From Rhizobium sp. Q54 (GTDB lineage Bacteria > Pseudomonadota > Alphaproteobacteria > ATCC43930 > CGMCC-115725), in contig CAMATN010000026.1 in assembly GCA_945861155.1 (NCBI GenBank), positions 1-47,498 of the forward strand: 47,498 nucleotides of DNA, written 5' to 3'. Below, piece by piece: positions 24,216 through 32,598 of this stretch. The position numbers and the translations under genes were made by a program. Positions within the stretch are counted from its first letter, which is position 1, and every line of letters begins with the position of its first letter. The notes under the pieces are model-generated. The model saw only the letters and a program-made list of their open reading frames with translations, did not search any database and had not been told where the DNA came from.

Positions 24216-25151
24216 ATGGCGCTGCTCATCGTCAATCTCGACAAACAGATCGGTAACGCCGAGGCATGGCGCGCCAATTTCGCGGCCCAGCTTCCCGATC
24301 TGGAAATCCGCATTTGGCCCGAGGCCGGTGAGGTGAAGGATATCAAGTACCTCGCCTTCATCCGCCCCGATTTCGGTGTTTTGCCCGCCCTGCCGAATTT
24401 GAAGGCGATGTTCAGCCGTTCGGCCGGCGTCGAATCGTTCATCGCCCATCCGAATTTCCCGAAAGTCCCGCTCGGCAAGCTCGAACCGGCGGGCGGCGAT
24501 CCGATGATGACCGAATACGTCGTCATGCATGTTCTCCGGTTTCATCGCGACGTACCCGGCTACCAGGCGGCTCAGGCCAATCGCGAGTGGCGACGGACCA
24601 AAATCATCCGGCCCGAGGAACGGCGCGTCGGGTTTCTCGGCTATGGCATGATGGCGAAGGCGCCGGCGCTGGTGTTGCAGTCGCTCGGGTTCGCCGTTTC
24701 GGCCTGGGTCCGATCGCCGCGGGCGGCCGCCGAGGTACCGATATTTCACGGCCCGGACCAGCTCGAGCGGTTTCTGAACCAGACCGACATCGCCGTCTGC
24801 CTGTTGCCGCTGACCCGGGAAACCGAGGGCATCTTCTGCGCGCGTAATTTTGCGATGATGCCGCGAGGCGCGATGCTGGTGAATGTCGGGCGCGGCAAGC
24901 ATGTGGTGGATTCCGATTTGATCGCCGCGCTCGATTCAGGACAATTGTCTTACGCCGCATTGGATGCGCTGTGGCCCGAGCCGCTGCCGCCGGAAAGCCC
25001 GCTCTGGCTGCACCCGAAAGTCACCATCATGCCGCACGTCGCGCGGCGGCCGACCGTCGCCCAACTCGTGACCGAAATCGCCGCCAACATCCGCAGCGTC
25101 GAGGCGGGCGGCCGGCTGTTGCAGGAAGTCGATATCGCGACGGGATACTAA
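24216..25151 (+). CDS. ghrA: Glyoxylate/hydroxypyruvate reductase A
   Basis: 311 residues, ATG 24216, with GGGAGGGG about 6 bases upstream. The D-isomer-specific 2-hydroxyacid dehydrogenase layout is clear: RVGFLGYGMMAKAPALVLQS (nucleotide fold), SAWVRSPR (the R that favours NADPH), LLPLTRETEGIF, ARNFAMMPRGAMLVNVGRGK, LPPESPLWLHPKVTIMPHVA and a C-terminal ...DIATGY, which closely matches E. coli GhrA, including its R-x-x-H-V-V-D catalytic section and the tail. The enzyme reduces glyoxylate and hydroxypyruvate with NADPH. Divergent from the Gfo/Idh gene with about 150 bp between; no other glycolate-cycle gene is nearby. Confidence 0.92.
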   Translation: MALLIVNLDKQIGNAEAWRANFAAQLPDLEIRIWPEAGEVKDIKYLAFIRPDFGVLPALPNLKAMFSRSAGVESFIAHPNFPKVPLGKLEPAGGDPMMTEYVVMHVLRFHRDVPGYQAAQANREWRRTKIIRPEERRVGFLGYGMMAKAPALVLQSLGFAVSAWVRSPRAAAEVPIFHGPDQLERFLNQTDIAVCLLPLTRETEGIFCARNFAMMPRGAMLVNVGRGKHVVDSDLIAALDSGQLSYAALDALWPEPLPPESPLWLHPKVTIMPHVARRPTVAQLVTEIAANIRSVEAGGRLLQEVDIATGY

Positions 25152-25164
25152 GAGCGCAGCGGCC

Positions 25165-28100
25165 TCACGCCCTGAACAGGGTGCCGGCGGTCAGGGCGGT
25201 CTGCAACTCGGTCTGGGTGATTCCGAGGAGGGTCATTACGGTGCCGTCGGGCAGGGTGACGATCGAGCTGGCGCCGCCACCCGATGATTGCGAGGTCGCG
25301 ACGATCGCGGAATTGGTCTGATCGGTCTCGTTCTGGTAGAAGATGAAATCGGTCAGGCTGTCGAAATCGCCGGCCGCGCCGCCGATCGTCACCCGCGCCG
25401 ACGACGCGCCGGCCACGGTCGAATTTATCGTGGCAGTGCCGGTGACGGTGTCATAGCTGGTCGCGACCACCGTGTCGTTGGTCCCGAACCCGACAGCGGC
25501 GCCGGGCACATTGGTCGAGTGACCCCACAGATGCGCCCCGCCAACCGCCGCGCCGTTGCCGATTCCGATGCGGTCGCCGCCGCCGCCCCACACCGAGTCG
25601 CTGCCATTGCCGGCCATGATCGTGTCGGCGCCGCCGGCGCTGAACGAATTGACCGTGGCGTTGCCGGTCGAGCCCGACAAATCGAGCAGATCGCCGCTGC
25701 CGCCGACTTGCGGGTTGTAGCTGAGGCTCGACGACCCGCCCAATATCGTGTCGGCCCCGCCGCCCGAGCCAATGACGGTGTCGACAACCCCGGCGCCGCC
25801 CGAGCCGACCCGGATCGTCATGCCGCCGGCCGACCCGTCGGCGTACTGGCTGCCGCTGCCAAAGGTAATCGTGTCGCCGATCCCGCCGAAGACCGTGGCC
25901 GCGCCGCTGCCCAAAATCACCGAGACGTTGCCCGCTGTCGCGTTGATACGCGCGTCACCGGTCTGCGCCGCGAAATCGACGATGTCGCCATTGCCGAGGG
26001 CCTGGATCTGTACGGCGGCCGCGCCGCCGGTGATCGTGTCCGTCGCACCGGGGACCGACGAGTCGATCGAGCCGATGATCGTGTGGGTGCCGCCGGACCC
26101 GACCGCGATCCGCATGCCGCCGATCTGGCCGTCGACGTATTGGCTGGCCGATCCCATCGTGATCGTGTCGCCGATGGCGCCGAAGACCGTCGCCGGCCCG
26201 GCCCCGAGCGTGATGCGAGTGTTGGAGTCGTTGGTGGTCGATGTGATCCCGTTGACGGTCGCGCTGCCGGTAGAGTTGGACAGGTCGACAACAGCGCGGA
26301 AGCCAAAGAGTTGGATGTCGAGGTTGGCGCCGCCGTTACCCAGAATTGTGTCGTTGCCTGCATAGATCAAATTGTCGCCGCCGGCGCCGCCGACGATCGT
26401 CGAGCCGGCGCCGGGCCGTGCGTCTATATAGGTGAAGCCGCTGGCGCCGGCGGTGATCGAGCTGAACACACCGCCCAGGATCGTGGTCCTGCCGGCGCCC
26501 CCCACAATCGTCAGATTCCGCCCCGCCGCATGAATAATCGTTTCGCTGGAGTCATCGGCGGCACTGACGATCGAATCGCCGGTTCCGCCGATAATCGTAT
26601 TGAAGCCGGTGCCGCCGATAATCGTCTGCCCACCCAGCCGACCGTCGAGGGTCTGGTTGCCGCCGCCTCCGACCAGCGTGTCGCCGGGGGCGCCGACGGC
26701 GATCTGAAAGTCGAGGTCGCCGAGAATGATCTCTGCCGGCGCGTTGCCGCCGGTCACCGAGTCGGTGACCGTATAGTTGCCGCCGAACAGTTGCATCTGG
26801 GTGCCGGTCAGGAACCCGTTGCGGTCGATTGTCGCTCCGGGGGCGATCAGCCCGTCCTGGAACCCGCTAGTGAGCGTGGGAAGCGGGTCGCCAATCGACA
26901 GCGCGGTGAAGACCTCGATATTGAAATTTCCTGGGACCGGCGCGGGGAGGACGGGGTTGATGCCGTCGTTGATGCCGACCGAGACCGGAGCGATGCCAAA
27001 TGCCCCGAAGACGAAATATCCGCCCGGGGACTCGGCGATCGTGGTTCCACCGCCTCCGTGCGGCGCCAGGAAAAAGGAACGGCCGGAAAAATCTTCATTG
27101 GGGTCGAGCTGGAGGTCGAAGCTGCCGCCGTTCTGGTTGACGTGCAGCACATTTCCGGGGTCGAGGATCGCGGTGCCGCCGCTGTCGAAAGGGATATCCA
27201 GCAGATCGATCGTGGCGTCCGGAACCAAGCCCGAGATCGTGAACGCCGGGTTTGCGGTGCTGTCTATCGTCAATTCGCCGCCGGGGCCGACGAAGGTGAC
27301 GCCGCCGCTGACGTTCGCTCCGCTCTCGAGAGAAAGCCTCGCGCCCAGGCCGGCGATCGTCGTACCGATGGTGGTGCCGCCGGGCGCTACGACTGCGATC
27401 CCACCGGCAAAGATCGCCGTCCCGTCCGCCGTGCCGCCCGACAGCACGACCTGGTTGCCGACGTCGAGGAGCGTCGCCCGGCTCACCGTGCCGCCCGATG
27501 ACACGAATTGGACGGCGCCCGACAGGACGCCGCCCGACATGACCGCGCCGAGCACCGTGCCGCCGGACAACACGAATTGGTTGCCGCCCGCCAGGACAAT
27601 CGTTTCGATCGCGGTGCCGCCTGACGACAGGAACTGGCTGCCGCCCGACAGGACCGCGCCGATCGCGGTGGCGCCGAGCATGATCTGGCTCGCGCCGGCG
27701 AGGACCGTCGTCGCGCTCGCGGTCGCGCCCCCCTCGACCTGCTGCAACCCGCCGCCGCTGACGGTCGTATCGAATGTCGTCCCGCCCGAAAGGAACTGGA
27801 CCCCGCCGTTGGCGACGGCAGCGCCGCTCGCGGTGCCGCCCGCGCTGACAATCTGCTGGCCGCCGCTGTTGACAACTGTATCGGTGGCAATCCCTTGCGA
27901 CCCGACCGTCTGTTTTGCGAAGGCGTAGACGGTGGCGCTTGAGGCGCTGCCTAACACGGTTTGCCCATATATAGAATAGATCGCCGCCCTGATGTCCGTG
28001 CCGCCCGCGCTGACGGTCTCGGTGCTCGTCCCGTTGATCGTGGTATCGATCGCAGTCCCGCCGACAAGCACCGTGAGGTTGGCGACGGTGAAGTTCCCCG

Positions 28101-29061
28101 TGGCAGCATAGAGCGCGGTGGACACCGCCAATCCGCCGGGCTCGACATAGGACAAGCCATTAGCGACTACCATTGCGCTGGCGGTGCCGTAGACATACTG
28201 GACGCTGATCCCGAGCGAGTGCTGCTGGCCGAGGGTGAGTCCGCTGGTAAAGCCGCCAGCCTCGACGATTTGCGTGCTGGGTCCGGTTAAGCGCGAGCCG
28301 AGATCGACCCCGCCGGAGGAAATCAACTGGAACCCGCCGCTGCTGACGTTCGTGGCGCTGGCGGTGCCGCCCGGGTTGATGATCTGGGTGCCGCCCGACG
28401 GGACCACCGTTCCGGTTGCGGTGCCGCCCGATTCGATGGTTTGGCTGCCACCCAGCAGCACCGAGGCCCCGATCGCGGTGCCGAACACATCTTGGATGCC
28501 GTTCGAGATAATCGTCGCGCCGATATCGGTGCCATAAACGATTTCGTGGCCGCCACCACTTATTAAGGTCGCGCTCGCCTGGGCGCCGGCGTCGACAATC
28601 GAACTGCCGAGGGAGCGGAGCCGGGTGTCGCTCGCGCTTGCGCCGGAGAACAGATGCACGACACCCCAATCGACGGTTATCGCGGTGGCGGAGGCGCCGT
28701 CGAAGACTTGGACAAAGCCGCCGCTGGTGACGTAGGTCGCGCTGGCCGTGCCGGAAACGAATTGGAACCCGCCATTGACGGTCGTGCCGCTCGCGGCGCC
28801 GCCGGCTTCGACGAACTGGCGGCCGCCGCCATTGACAACCGTGTCGTTGGCGACCCCGAAAACCTGCTGGATCGCGAAATCGATCAAGACGCCGCTCAGG
28901 GTTGCCGCGCTCGCGACCCCTCCGGCGCTGACGATCTGCGTGCCGCCGCCGTTTACCGCGGCGCCGAGGTCGATGCCGCCGGACAGCACGGTCTCGGTAT
29001 CGCCGAGATCGAGGACGATACCGCTGCTGGTCTGCCCCGAGCTGACGACGAAGTCGGTCAT
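25165..29061 (-). CDS. Large repeat protein: AIDA-type strand-loop-strand repeats plus RTX-like C-terminal half
   Basis: 1298 residues, no signal peptide. Residues about 1-620 are tandem strand-loop-strand units of about 18-25 residues (SGGTASATNVSSGGFQLISS-like; Gly/Thr/Ser/Val-rich, about 25-30 units), the repeat of AIDA-type autotransporter passengers. Residues about 620-720 are a bridging segment (GARLSLESGANVSGGVTFVG, then LDPNEDFSGRSFFLAPHGGG). From about 720 RTX-like, calcium-binding-style beta-roll units appear (GGGGNQTLDGRLGGQTIIGG, then GGAGGDNLIYAGNDTILGNG). The last 40 residues (VTLPDGTVMTLLGITQTELQ) have no autotransporter barrel, so a type I secretion route is inferred. Adhesion to a surface is likely. 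No transport genes adjacent. Confidence 0.8.
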   Translation of the reverse strand: MTDFVVSSGQTSSGIVLDLGDTETVLSGGIDLGAAVNGGGTQIVSAGGVASAATLSGVLIDFAIQQVFGVANDTVVNGGGRQFVEAGGAASGTTVNGGFQFVSGTASATYVTSGGFVQVFDGASATAITVDWGVVHLFSGASASDTRLRSLGSSIVDAGAQASATLISGGGHEIVYGTDIGATIISNGIQDVFGTAIGASVLLGGSQTIESGGTATGTVVPSGGTQIINPGGTASATNVSSGGFQLISSGGVDLGSRLTGPSTQIVEAGGFTSGLTLGQQHSLGISVQYVYGTASAMVVANGLSYVEPGGLAVSTALYAATGNFTVANLTVLVGGTAIDTTINGTSTETVSAGGTDIRAAIYSIYGQTVLGSASSATVYAFAKQTVGSQGIATDTVVNSGGQQIVSAGGTASGAAVANGGVQFLSGGTTFDTTVSGGGLQQVEGGATASATTVLAGASQIMLGATAIGAVLSGGSQFLSSGGTAIETIVLAGGNQFVLSGGTVLGAVMSGGVLSGAVQFVSSGGTVSRATLLDVGNQVVLSGGTADGTAIFAGGIAVVAPGGTTIGTTIAGLGARLSLESGANVSGGVTFVGPGGELTIDSTANPAFTISGLVPDATIDLLDIPFDSGGTAILDPGNVLHVNQNGGSFDLQLDPNEDFSGRSFFLAPHGGGGTTIAESPGGYFVFGAFGIAPVSVGINDGINPVLPAPVPGNFNIEVFTALSIGDPLPTLTSGFQDGLIAPGATIDRNGFLTGTQMQLFGGNYTVTDSVTGGNAPAEIILGDLDFQIAVGAPGDTLVGGGGNQTLDGRLGGQTIIGGTGFNTIIGGTGDSIVSAADDSSETIIHAAGRNLTIVGGAGRTTILGGVFSSITAGASGFTYIDARPGAGSTIVGGAGGDNLIYAGNDTILGNGGANLDIQLFGFRAVVDLSNSTGSATVNGITSTTNDSNTRITLGAGPATVFGAIGDTITMGSASQYVDGQIGGMRIAVGSGGTHTIIGSIDSSVPGATDTITGGAAAVQIQALGNGDIVDFAAQTGDARINATAGNVSVILGSGAATVFGGIGDTITFGSGSQYADGSAGGMTIRVGSGGAGVVDTVIGSGGGADTILGGSSSLSYNPQVGGSGDLLDLSGSTGNATVNSFSAGGADTIMAGNGSDSVWGGGGDRIGIGNGAAVGGAHLWGHSTNVPGAAVGFGTNDTVVATSYDTVTGTATINSTVAGASSARVTIGGAAGDFDSLTDFIFYQNETDQTNSAIVATSQSSGGGASSIVTLPDGTVMTLLGITQTELQTALTAGTLFRA

Positions 29062-29097
29062 GCCTGATTTATCCCTCGCCGCGTCCGAGGGCGGCGC

Positions 29098-29451
29098 TCA
29101 CGGCGAGCGGCCGGCCGCGAGCAGGTTGACGTATTGCCGGTTCTGCGCCTCGACGCGGATGTCGTTGCGGGGCAAACGGCCTTGGCCGGCTGCCCGCCAT
29201 TGATCGACGAAATTCTGCTGCGGAATCCGCTGGCGCGCCTGGGCCGCTTCATGCTGAAGATAGCACGCCTCGCGCGCGCTGCGGTTGAAGCGATCGAAGC
29301 GCTGGTCGCTCAGAAAGCATCGGGTAAGCGCTTGCCGCCGGACGGCATCGCTTGGATAAAGCTGGCGATAGAAATCCGATATCGCGTCGGCCTGGGACAC
29401 GGCCGCGCCCACCGACAAGCCGACCAGGCCGGCCATTAAAACCAATCTCAT
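29098..29451 (-). CDS. Small secreted protein of unknown function
   Basis: 117 residues from ATG 29451. MRLVLMAGLVGLSVGAAVSQ plus ADA is a signal peptide with probable cleavage after A-D-A (residues 21-23). The mature part (ISDFYRQLYPSDAVRRQALT, CFLSDQRFDRFNRSAREACY, LQHEAAQARQRIPQQ) is helical, charged and Gln/Arg-rich, with two cysteines that could pair. I do not recognise the family. It is a periplasmic or secreted protein between the large repeat protein (just downstream, 36 bp) and the response regulator. Confidence 0.6.
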   Translation of the reverse strand: MRLVLMAGLVGLSVGAAVSQADAISDFYRQLYPSDAVRRQALTRCFLSDQRFDRFNRSAREACYLQHEAAQARQRIPQQNFVDQWRAAGQGRLPRNDIRVEAQNRQYVNLLAAGRSP

Positions 29452-29506
29452 AATCCCCGTCCCCCCGGTCGGGCGTGCCGCGGCGGAGCGGCGCGGAACC
29501 GGCAGC

Positions 29507-29917
29507 TTAGCGTAATCCCCCGGCCGAGCCGACGAATCTTTCGACCAGCTCGAGAAACTCGCGGAGCATGATCGGCTTGGTGACATAGCCGTCGCAGCCG
29601 CCGGCCAGCGCCTTGCGTTCGTCGCCGATCATCCCGAAGGCGGTGACCGCGACCACCGGGATGGCCCGCGTCCGGGGGTGGTCCTTGAGTTGGCGGACGG
29701 CGTCGAGGCCCGAGATGTCGGGCAGTTGCAAATCCATCAGGATCAGATCGGGGTGGTGATCGCAGGCGAGCGCGACGGCGGCCCCGCCCTGTCCGGTGGT
29801 TATCGTTCGATATCCGTATGCCTGGAGAACGTCGCGCAACAGCTTCATGTTGAGCGCGTTGTCCTCGACGATCAGGATCCGCTTCGGCGCGGATGGCGGG
29901 CGGTCGTCACCTTGCAT
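29507..29917 (-). CDS. Single-domain response regulator (CheY/DivK-like)
   Basis: 136 residues, a receiver domain only. ILIVEDNALNMKLLRDVLQA (E18, D19), LILMDLQLPDISGLDAVRQL with the phosphoacceptor D62, VVAVTAFGMIGDERKAL (T92) and GYVTKPI (K114) are all present, so the domain should be active. The pattern resembles DivK and receiver partners of hybrid histidine kinases. No kinase is adjacent, so it is an orphan receiver. The upstream leader contains a 19-bp tandem duplication (29939-29976). Confidence 0.92.
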   Translation of the reverse strand: MQGDDRPPSAPKRILIVEDNALNMKLLRDVLQAYGYRTITTGQGGAAVALACDHHPDLILMDLQLPDISGLDAVRQLKDHPRTRAIPVVAVTAFGMIGDERKALAGGCDGYVTKPIMLREFLELVERFVGSAGGLR

Positions 29918-29938
29918 CGGCCAAAGTTCGCGCGCGTT

Positions 29939-29976
29939 GCTACGGGAAGGGCGGAGGGCTACGGGAAGGGCGAGGG
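29939..29976. repeat. 19-bp tandem duplication between response regulator and mepA
   Basis: GCTACGGGAAGGGCGGAGG followed by GCTACGGGAAGGGCGAGGG (17 of 19 matching). It lies in the leader of the divergent response regulator and endopeptidase genes. Confidence 0.85.
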
Positions 29977-30051
29977 ATCGGGATGCCGCAGGCGGTGCCA
30001 GTGAAGGTTTTTAACACGGGATTTGTAAGCGATTTTGTACAATACCGCCAG

Positions 30052-30081
30052 TCTTGTCCGGGCCAATCTTGTCCGGGCAAG
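30052..30081. repeat. 15-bp tandem duplication just before mepA
   Basis: TCTTGTCCGGGCCAA then TCTTGTCCGGGCAAG (13 of 15 matching), ending next to the GTG at 30082 used as the endopeptidase start. Confidence 0.8.
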
Positions 30082-31038
30082 GTGCGTGGGCGCCGGTCTT
30101 GCGGCGAGCGGGCGGGCGCCGCGCTTGTCGTCCTCTGCGCCCTCGTCGCGATACTCGCGGGTTGCCTGCCCGGAGTGATCGGGGCGGCGCAGGCCCAGGA
30201 GAATGCGTCGCAGGAGGCCGGGCGCCGTCGCGCGGCGCTCGATCGGCTGCCGGAGGATGCGGCGCAGCGCCTGTTCGGGCTCACGGCGAGCCCGGCCCCG
30301 GCGCCGGGGCGCGCGATCGGCAGCTACACCAGGGGCTGTCTCGCCGGCGGCGTGGCGCTGCCGCCCGACGGCGCGAATTGGCAGGTCATGCGGCCGTCAC
30401 GCAATCGCGCCTGGGGCCATCCGGCATTGATCGAGTTTATCCAGCGTCTGGCTGTTACGGCGCACGGCGCGGGATGGCCGGGATTGCTGGTCGGCGATAT
30501 CGCGCAGCCGCGCGGCGGACCGATGTTGACCGGCCATGCCTCGCACCAGCTCGGCATCGAAGCTGATCTGTGGCTGACCCCGATGCCCGATCGGCGGCTG
30601 AGTGCGGCCGAGCGCGACGACATGCCGGCCACCAACCTGGTCGCCGCCAATGGCGACGATGTCGACCCGGCGGCGTGGCGCTCCCAGCACCGCAAACTGC
30701 TCGAAGCCGCGGCGCGCAGCCCGGGCGTTGCACGGATTTTCGTCAACGCCGCGATCAAGCGGGCGCTGTGCCGCGAAGCGGCGGGCGAGCGCGACCGCGA
30801 GTGGTTGCGCCGGATCCGACCGTCATGGGGGCACAATTTCCATTTTCACGTGCGCCTCTATTGCCCGCGCGGCGAGAGCGAGTGCCAGAACCAGCCCGAT
30901 CCCGGTCCGGGCGATGGCTGCGCCGAACTCGCCTGGTGGTTTACCGACGAGGCGAAGCATCCCAAGCCCGGCCCGCCCCGGAAACCATTGCGGGTTGCGG
31001 ATTTGCCGCCGGCCTGCGCCGCGCTGGTCTCGCGGTAG
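30082..31038 (+). CDS. mepA: Penicillin-insensitive murein endopeptidase (MepA family)
   Basis: 318 residues from GTG 30082; the open frame reaches 29893 but the upstream part is low complexity and holds tandem repeats. The start is uncertain: the N-terminus (after a basic segment) has ALVVLCALVAILAGC, a hydrophobic span ending in a lipobox-like L-A-G-C, so the product may be a lipoprotein. The enzymatic marks are PMLTGHASHQLGIEADLWLT (H-x-x-H-x-x-G-x-x-x-D zinc ligands), and SWGHNFHFHVRLYCPRGESE near the end (final ligand His and peptidase M74 motif). MepA cleaves D-Ala-mDAP cross-links of murein in the periplasm. Divergent from the response regulator. Confidence 0.85.
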   Translation: MRGRRSCGERAGAALVVLCALVAILAGCLPGVIGAAQAQENASQEAGRRRAALDRLPEDAAQRLFGLTASPAPAPGRAIGSYTRGCLAGGVALPPDGANWQVMRPSRNRAWGHPALIEFIQRLAVTAHGAGWPGLLVGDIAQPRGGPMLTGHASHQLGIEADLWLTPMPDRRLSAAERDDMPATNLVAANGDDVDPAAWRSQHRKLLEAAARSPGVARIFVNAAIKRALCREAAGERDREWLRRIRPSWGHNFHFHVRLYCPRGESECQNQPDPGPGDGCAELAWWFTDEAKHPKPGPPRKPLRVADLPPACAALVSR

Positions 31039-31041
31039 ATC

Positions 31042-31362
31042 TCAGCCGAAGAATTTCGCGGCCAGCAGCACGCCGGTTGCGACGACGAGCATCCCGCCCA
31101 AACGGATCGTGATGTCGCGTCGCATGATCTCCATCTCGGCGCGGAGGGCGGCGAATCCGGCGTTCATCGCGGTTTCGAGCCGAGCGATATCAGCCTTCAG
31201 TTCATTCTTCACCGCGAGCAGTTCATCCTTCGTCGCGAGCCTCGACAGCTCCGCCTCGCGCGACTCGCGCAGCACGCCGACCAGCGCCTCTGCTTGGGCG
31301 TCGTCGAACCCGGCGCCCTTGAGCCGCTTCGAGACTTCGAGTGTGTCGAGCGCGACGGCCAT
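31042..31362 (-). CDS. DUF1640-like coiled-coil membrane protein
   Basis: 106 residues. N-terminal VALDTLEVSKRLKGAGFDDA, then QAEALVGVLRESREAELSRL, and a long helical heptad region (TKDELLAVKNELKADIARLE) run to the final span LGGMLVVATGVLLAAKFFG. This is the layout of DUF1640 proteins (also seen in mitochondrial CCDC90/MCUR1), with an amphipathic coiled coil and one C-terminal membrane anchor. It lies 4 bp upstream, in the direction of transcription, of the PDZ protein gene stop, on the same strand and likely the last gene of that transcript. Role unknown. Confidence 0.75.
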   Translation of the reverse strand: MAVALDTLEVSKRLKGAGFDDAQAEALVGVLRESREAELSRLATKDELLAVKNELKADIARLETAMNAGFAALRAEMEIMRRDITIRLGGMLVVATGVLLAAKFFG

Positions 31363-31366
31363 CCGG

Positions 31367-32344
31367 TCAGTGCAGCTTGGGAGCCTTCAGCAACCGGGTA
31401 CGGTCGGCCGACAGGATGCGCACCTTTATCGTTTCCTTGTCGCGCCCGATTTGCAGCACGACTTCGGTGCCGGCCGCGCCGCTGGCCCAGACGCGGCGCC
31501 ACAGCGAGGCGAGGCTCGACACCGGCTCGTCACGCACCGCGATGATGCGATCGCCAGGCTTCAGCCCGGTCTTGCTCGCGGGTCCCCGTTCCGACAAACC
31601 GGCGACGACGATCGAATCCTCGACCTCGGCGGCGTAAAGCCCGAGCCAGGGCCGGGGCGGCCGGTTCGTGCGGCCGTAGGTCAGGATGTCGTCGAGGATC
31701 GGCGGCAAGAGATCGATCGGCACCACCATGTTGACGTCCCGACGCAGTTCGCGGCCGCTCGAATGCTGCACATGCAGCGAGCCGATCCCGATCAGGCTGC
31801 CGTCGCCGCCAATCAGTGCCGCGCCGCCCCAAAACGGATGCGCCGGGGCGGTGAATATCGCGCGATCGAGCACGTATTCCCAATACCCGGCAAATTCCTG
31901 GCGCGCCACGACCGTCGCCGCGACCGCGTGACGGCGTCCGCCCTCTGCGGCGAAAATTGCCTTGTCGCCGGCTCCGACCCGCATTCGAGCGCCGACGTCG
32001 ATCGGCTCCACGTTCAACCGCCCGAGCGCCTGCACCAGCCCGAACCCGGTCTCCTGGTCGTAGCCCAGGACGTGTCCGGGCACCGCGCCGCCCACGCTCG
32101 AGGTCAGCCAGATCGACTCGGCCTCGGTGATCAGATAGCCGATCGTCAGCACCAGCCCGTCCTTGCGGATCAGCACCCCGCTGCCGGCGCGCTCGGTGCC
32201 GAGCGTCCCGGCCGTGAAGGCGTCCTCCGGAACGGTCGCCTGCAACCCGAGCACGGCGCCGAGCGCGCCGTCCACGTCAAACCCGAAATCCTCGACCTTG
32301 GGCTGGAACTCGCCCGGTATTTCCCAATCGATGCTTCGCGCCAT
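31367..32344 (-). CDS. Catalytically dead trypsin-like protein with PDZ domain (HtrA-type pseudoprotease)
   Basis: 325 residues. The HtrA-like trypsin fold is seen in AGSGVLIRKDGLVLTIGYLI at residues 53-72, VPGHVLGYDQETGFGLVQAL and APAHPFWGGAALIGGDGSLI, and a PDZ domain occupies about 230-320 (PWLGLYAAEVEDSIVVAGLS... TGLKPGDRIIAVRDEPVSSL). By alignment, the His is Tyr70, the Asp of the T-D-x-A-L motif is Gly100 and the Ser of G-N-S-G-G is Trp172. All three catalytic residues are gone while the fold and PDZ remain, so it should bind peptides or partners without cutting. No signal peptide is visible, so it is probably cytosolic. It overlaps nothing and precedes groES on the other strand. Confidence 0.75.
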   Translation of the reverse strand: MARSIDWEIPGEFQPKVEDFGFDVDGALGAVLGLQATVPEDAFTAGTLGTERAGSGVLIRKDGLVLTIGYLITEAESIWLTSSVGGAVPGHVLGYDQETGFGLVQALGRLNVEPIDVGARMRVGAGDKAIFAAEGGRRHAVAATVVARQEFAGYWEYVLDRAIFTAPAHPFWGGAALIGGDGSLIGIGSLHVQHSSGRELRRDVNMVVPIDLLPPILDDILTYGRTNRPPRPWLGLYAAEVEDSIVVAGLSERGPASKTGLKPGDRIIAVRDEPVSSLASLWRRVWASGAAGTEVVLQIGRDKETIKVRILSADRTRLLKAPKLH

Positions 32345-32507
32345 GTTTCCCAGCTCGTTAAATGCAGATCGCTCAGACTATAGCCAGAGAGTGCGCCGGG
32401 GCTCAGCCGTTGTCAAAAGCTTGAGCCGGGCCCATCTGCACGGGACGCCGACCTCCACCCTCGCTGCCGTCTGTCGCGACGAACCGCCGCGGAATTTGGC
32501 GATTTGC

Positions 32508-32536
32508 TTGACAAGCGGGCGCAACCCGATTAAATC
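32508..32536 (+). promoter_or_regulatory. Sigma-70-type promoter of groESL
   Basis: TTGACA at 32508-32513, 17-bp spacer, TAAATC at 32531-32536. The -10 end lies right next to the CIRCE operator, which is the usual arrangement for HrcA-repressed heat-shock promoters. No sigma-32 consensus (CTTGAAA / CCCATAT) is required by this arrangement. Confidence 0.8.
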
Positions 32537-32537
32537 A

Positions 32538-32564
32538 GCAGCACTCTCGGGTGGAGAGTGCCAA
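32538..32564 (+). promoter_or_regulatory. CIRCE operator (HrcA binding site)
   Basis: GCAGCACTC - TCGGGTGGA - GAGTGCCAA: nine-base arms around a nine-base spacer, matching the consensus TTAGCACTC-N9-GAGTGCTAA in the conserved inner bases GCACTC/GAGTGC. It is expected to be bound by the HrcA repressor and released on heat shock. Located 35 bp upstream of groES. Confidence 0.9.
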
Positions 32565-32598
32565 CCCGAAATCATCAAAACGTTCGAGGAGGTTTAAC

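Noticed and set aside
25288-27501. Open frame of 737 codons on the plus strand
   Set aside because: Antisense shadow of the large repeat protein; repetitive Ala/Arg/Asp/Gly composition only mirrors the coding strand.
25165-29061. CRISPR-like regular repeats
   Set aside because: The repetition is protein-level, units vary in length and sequence, lie in one open frame, and have no spacer-repeat structure or cas genes.
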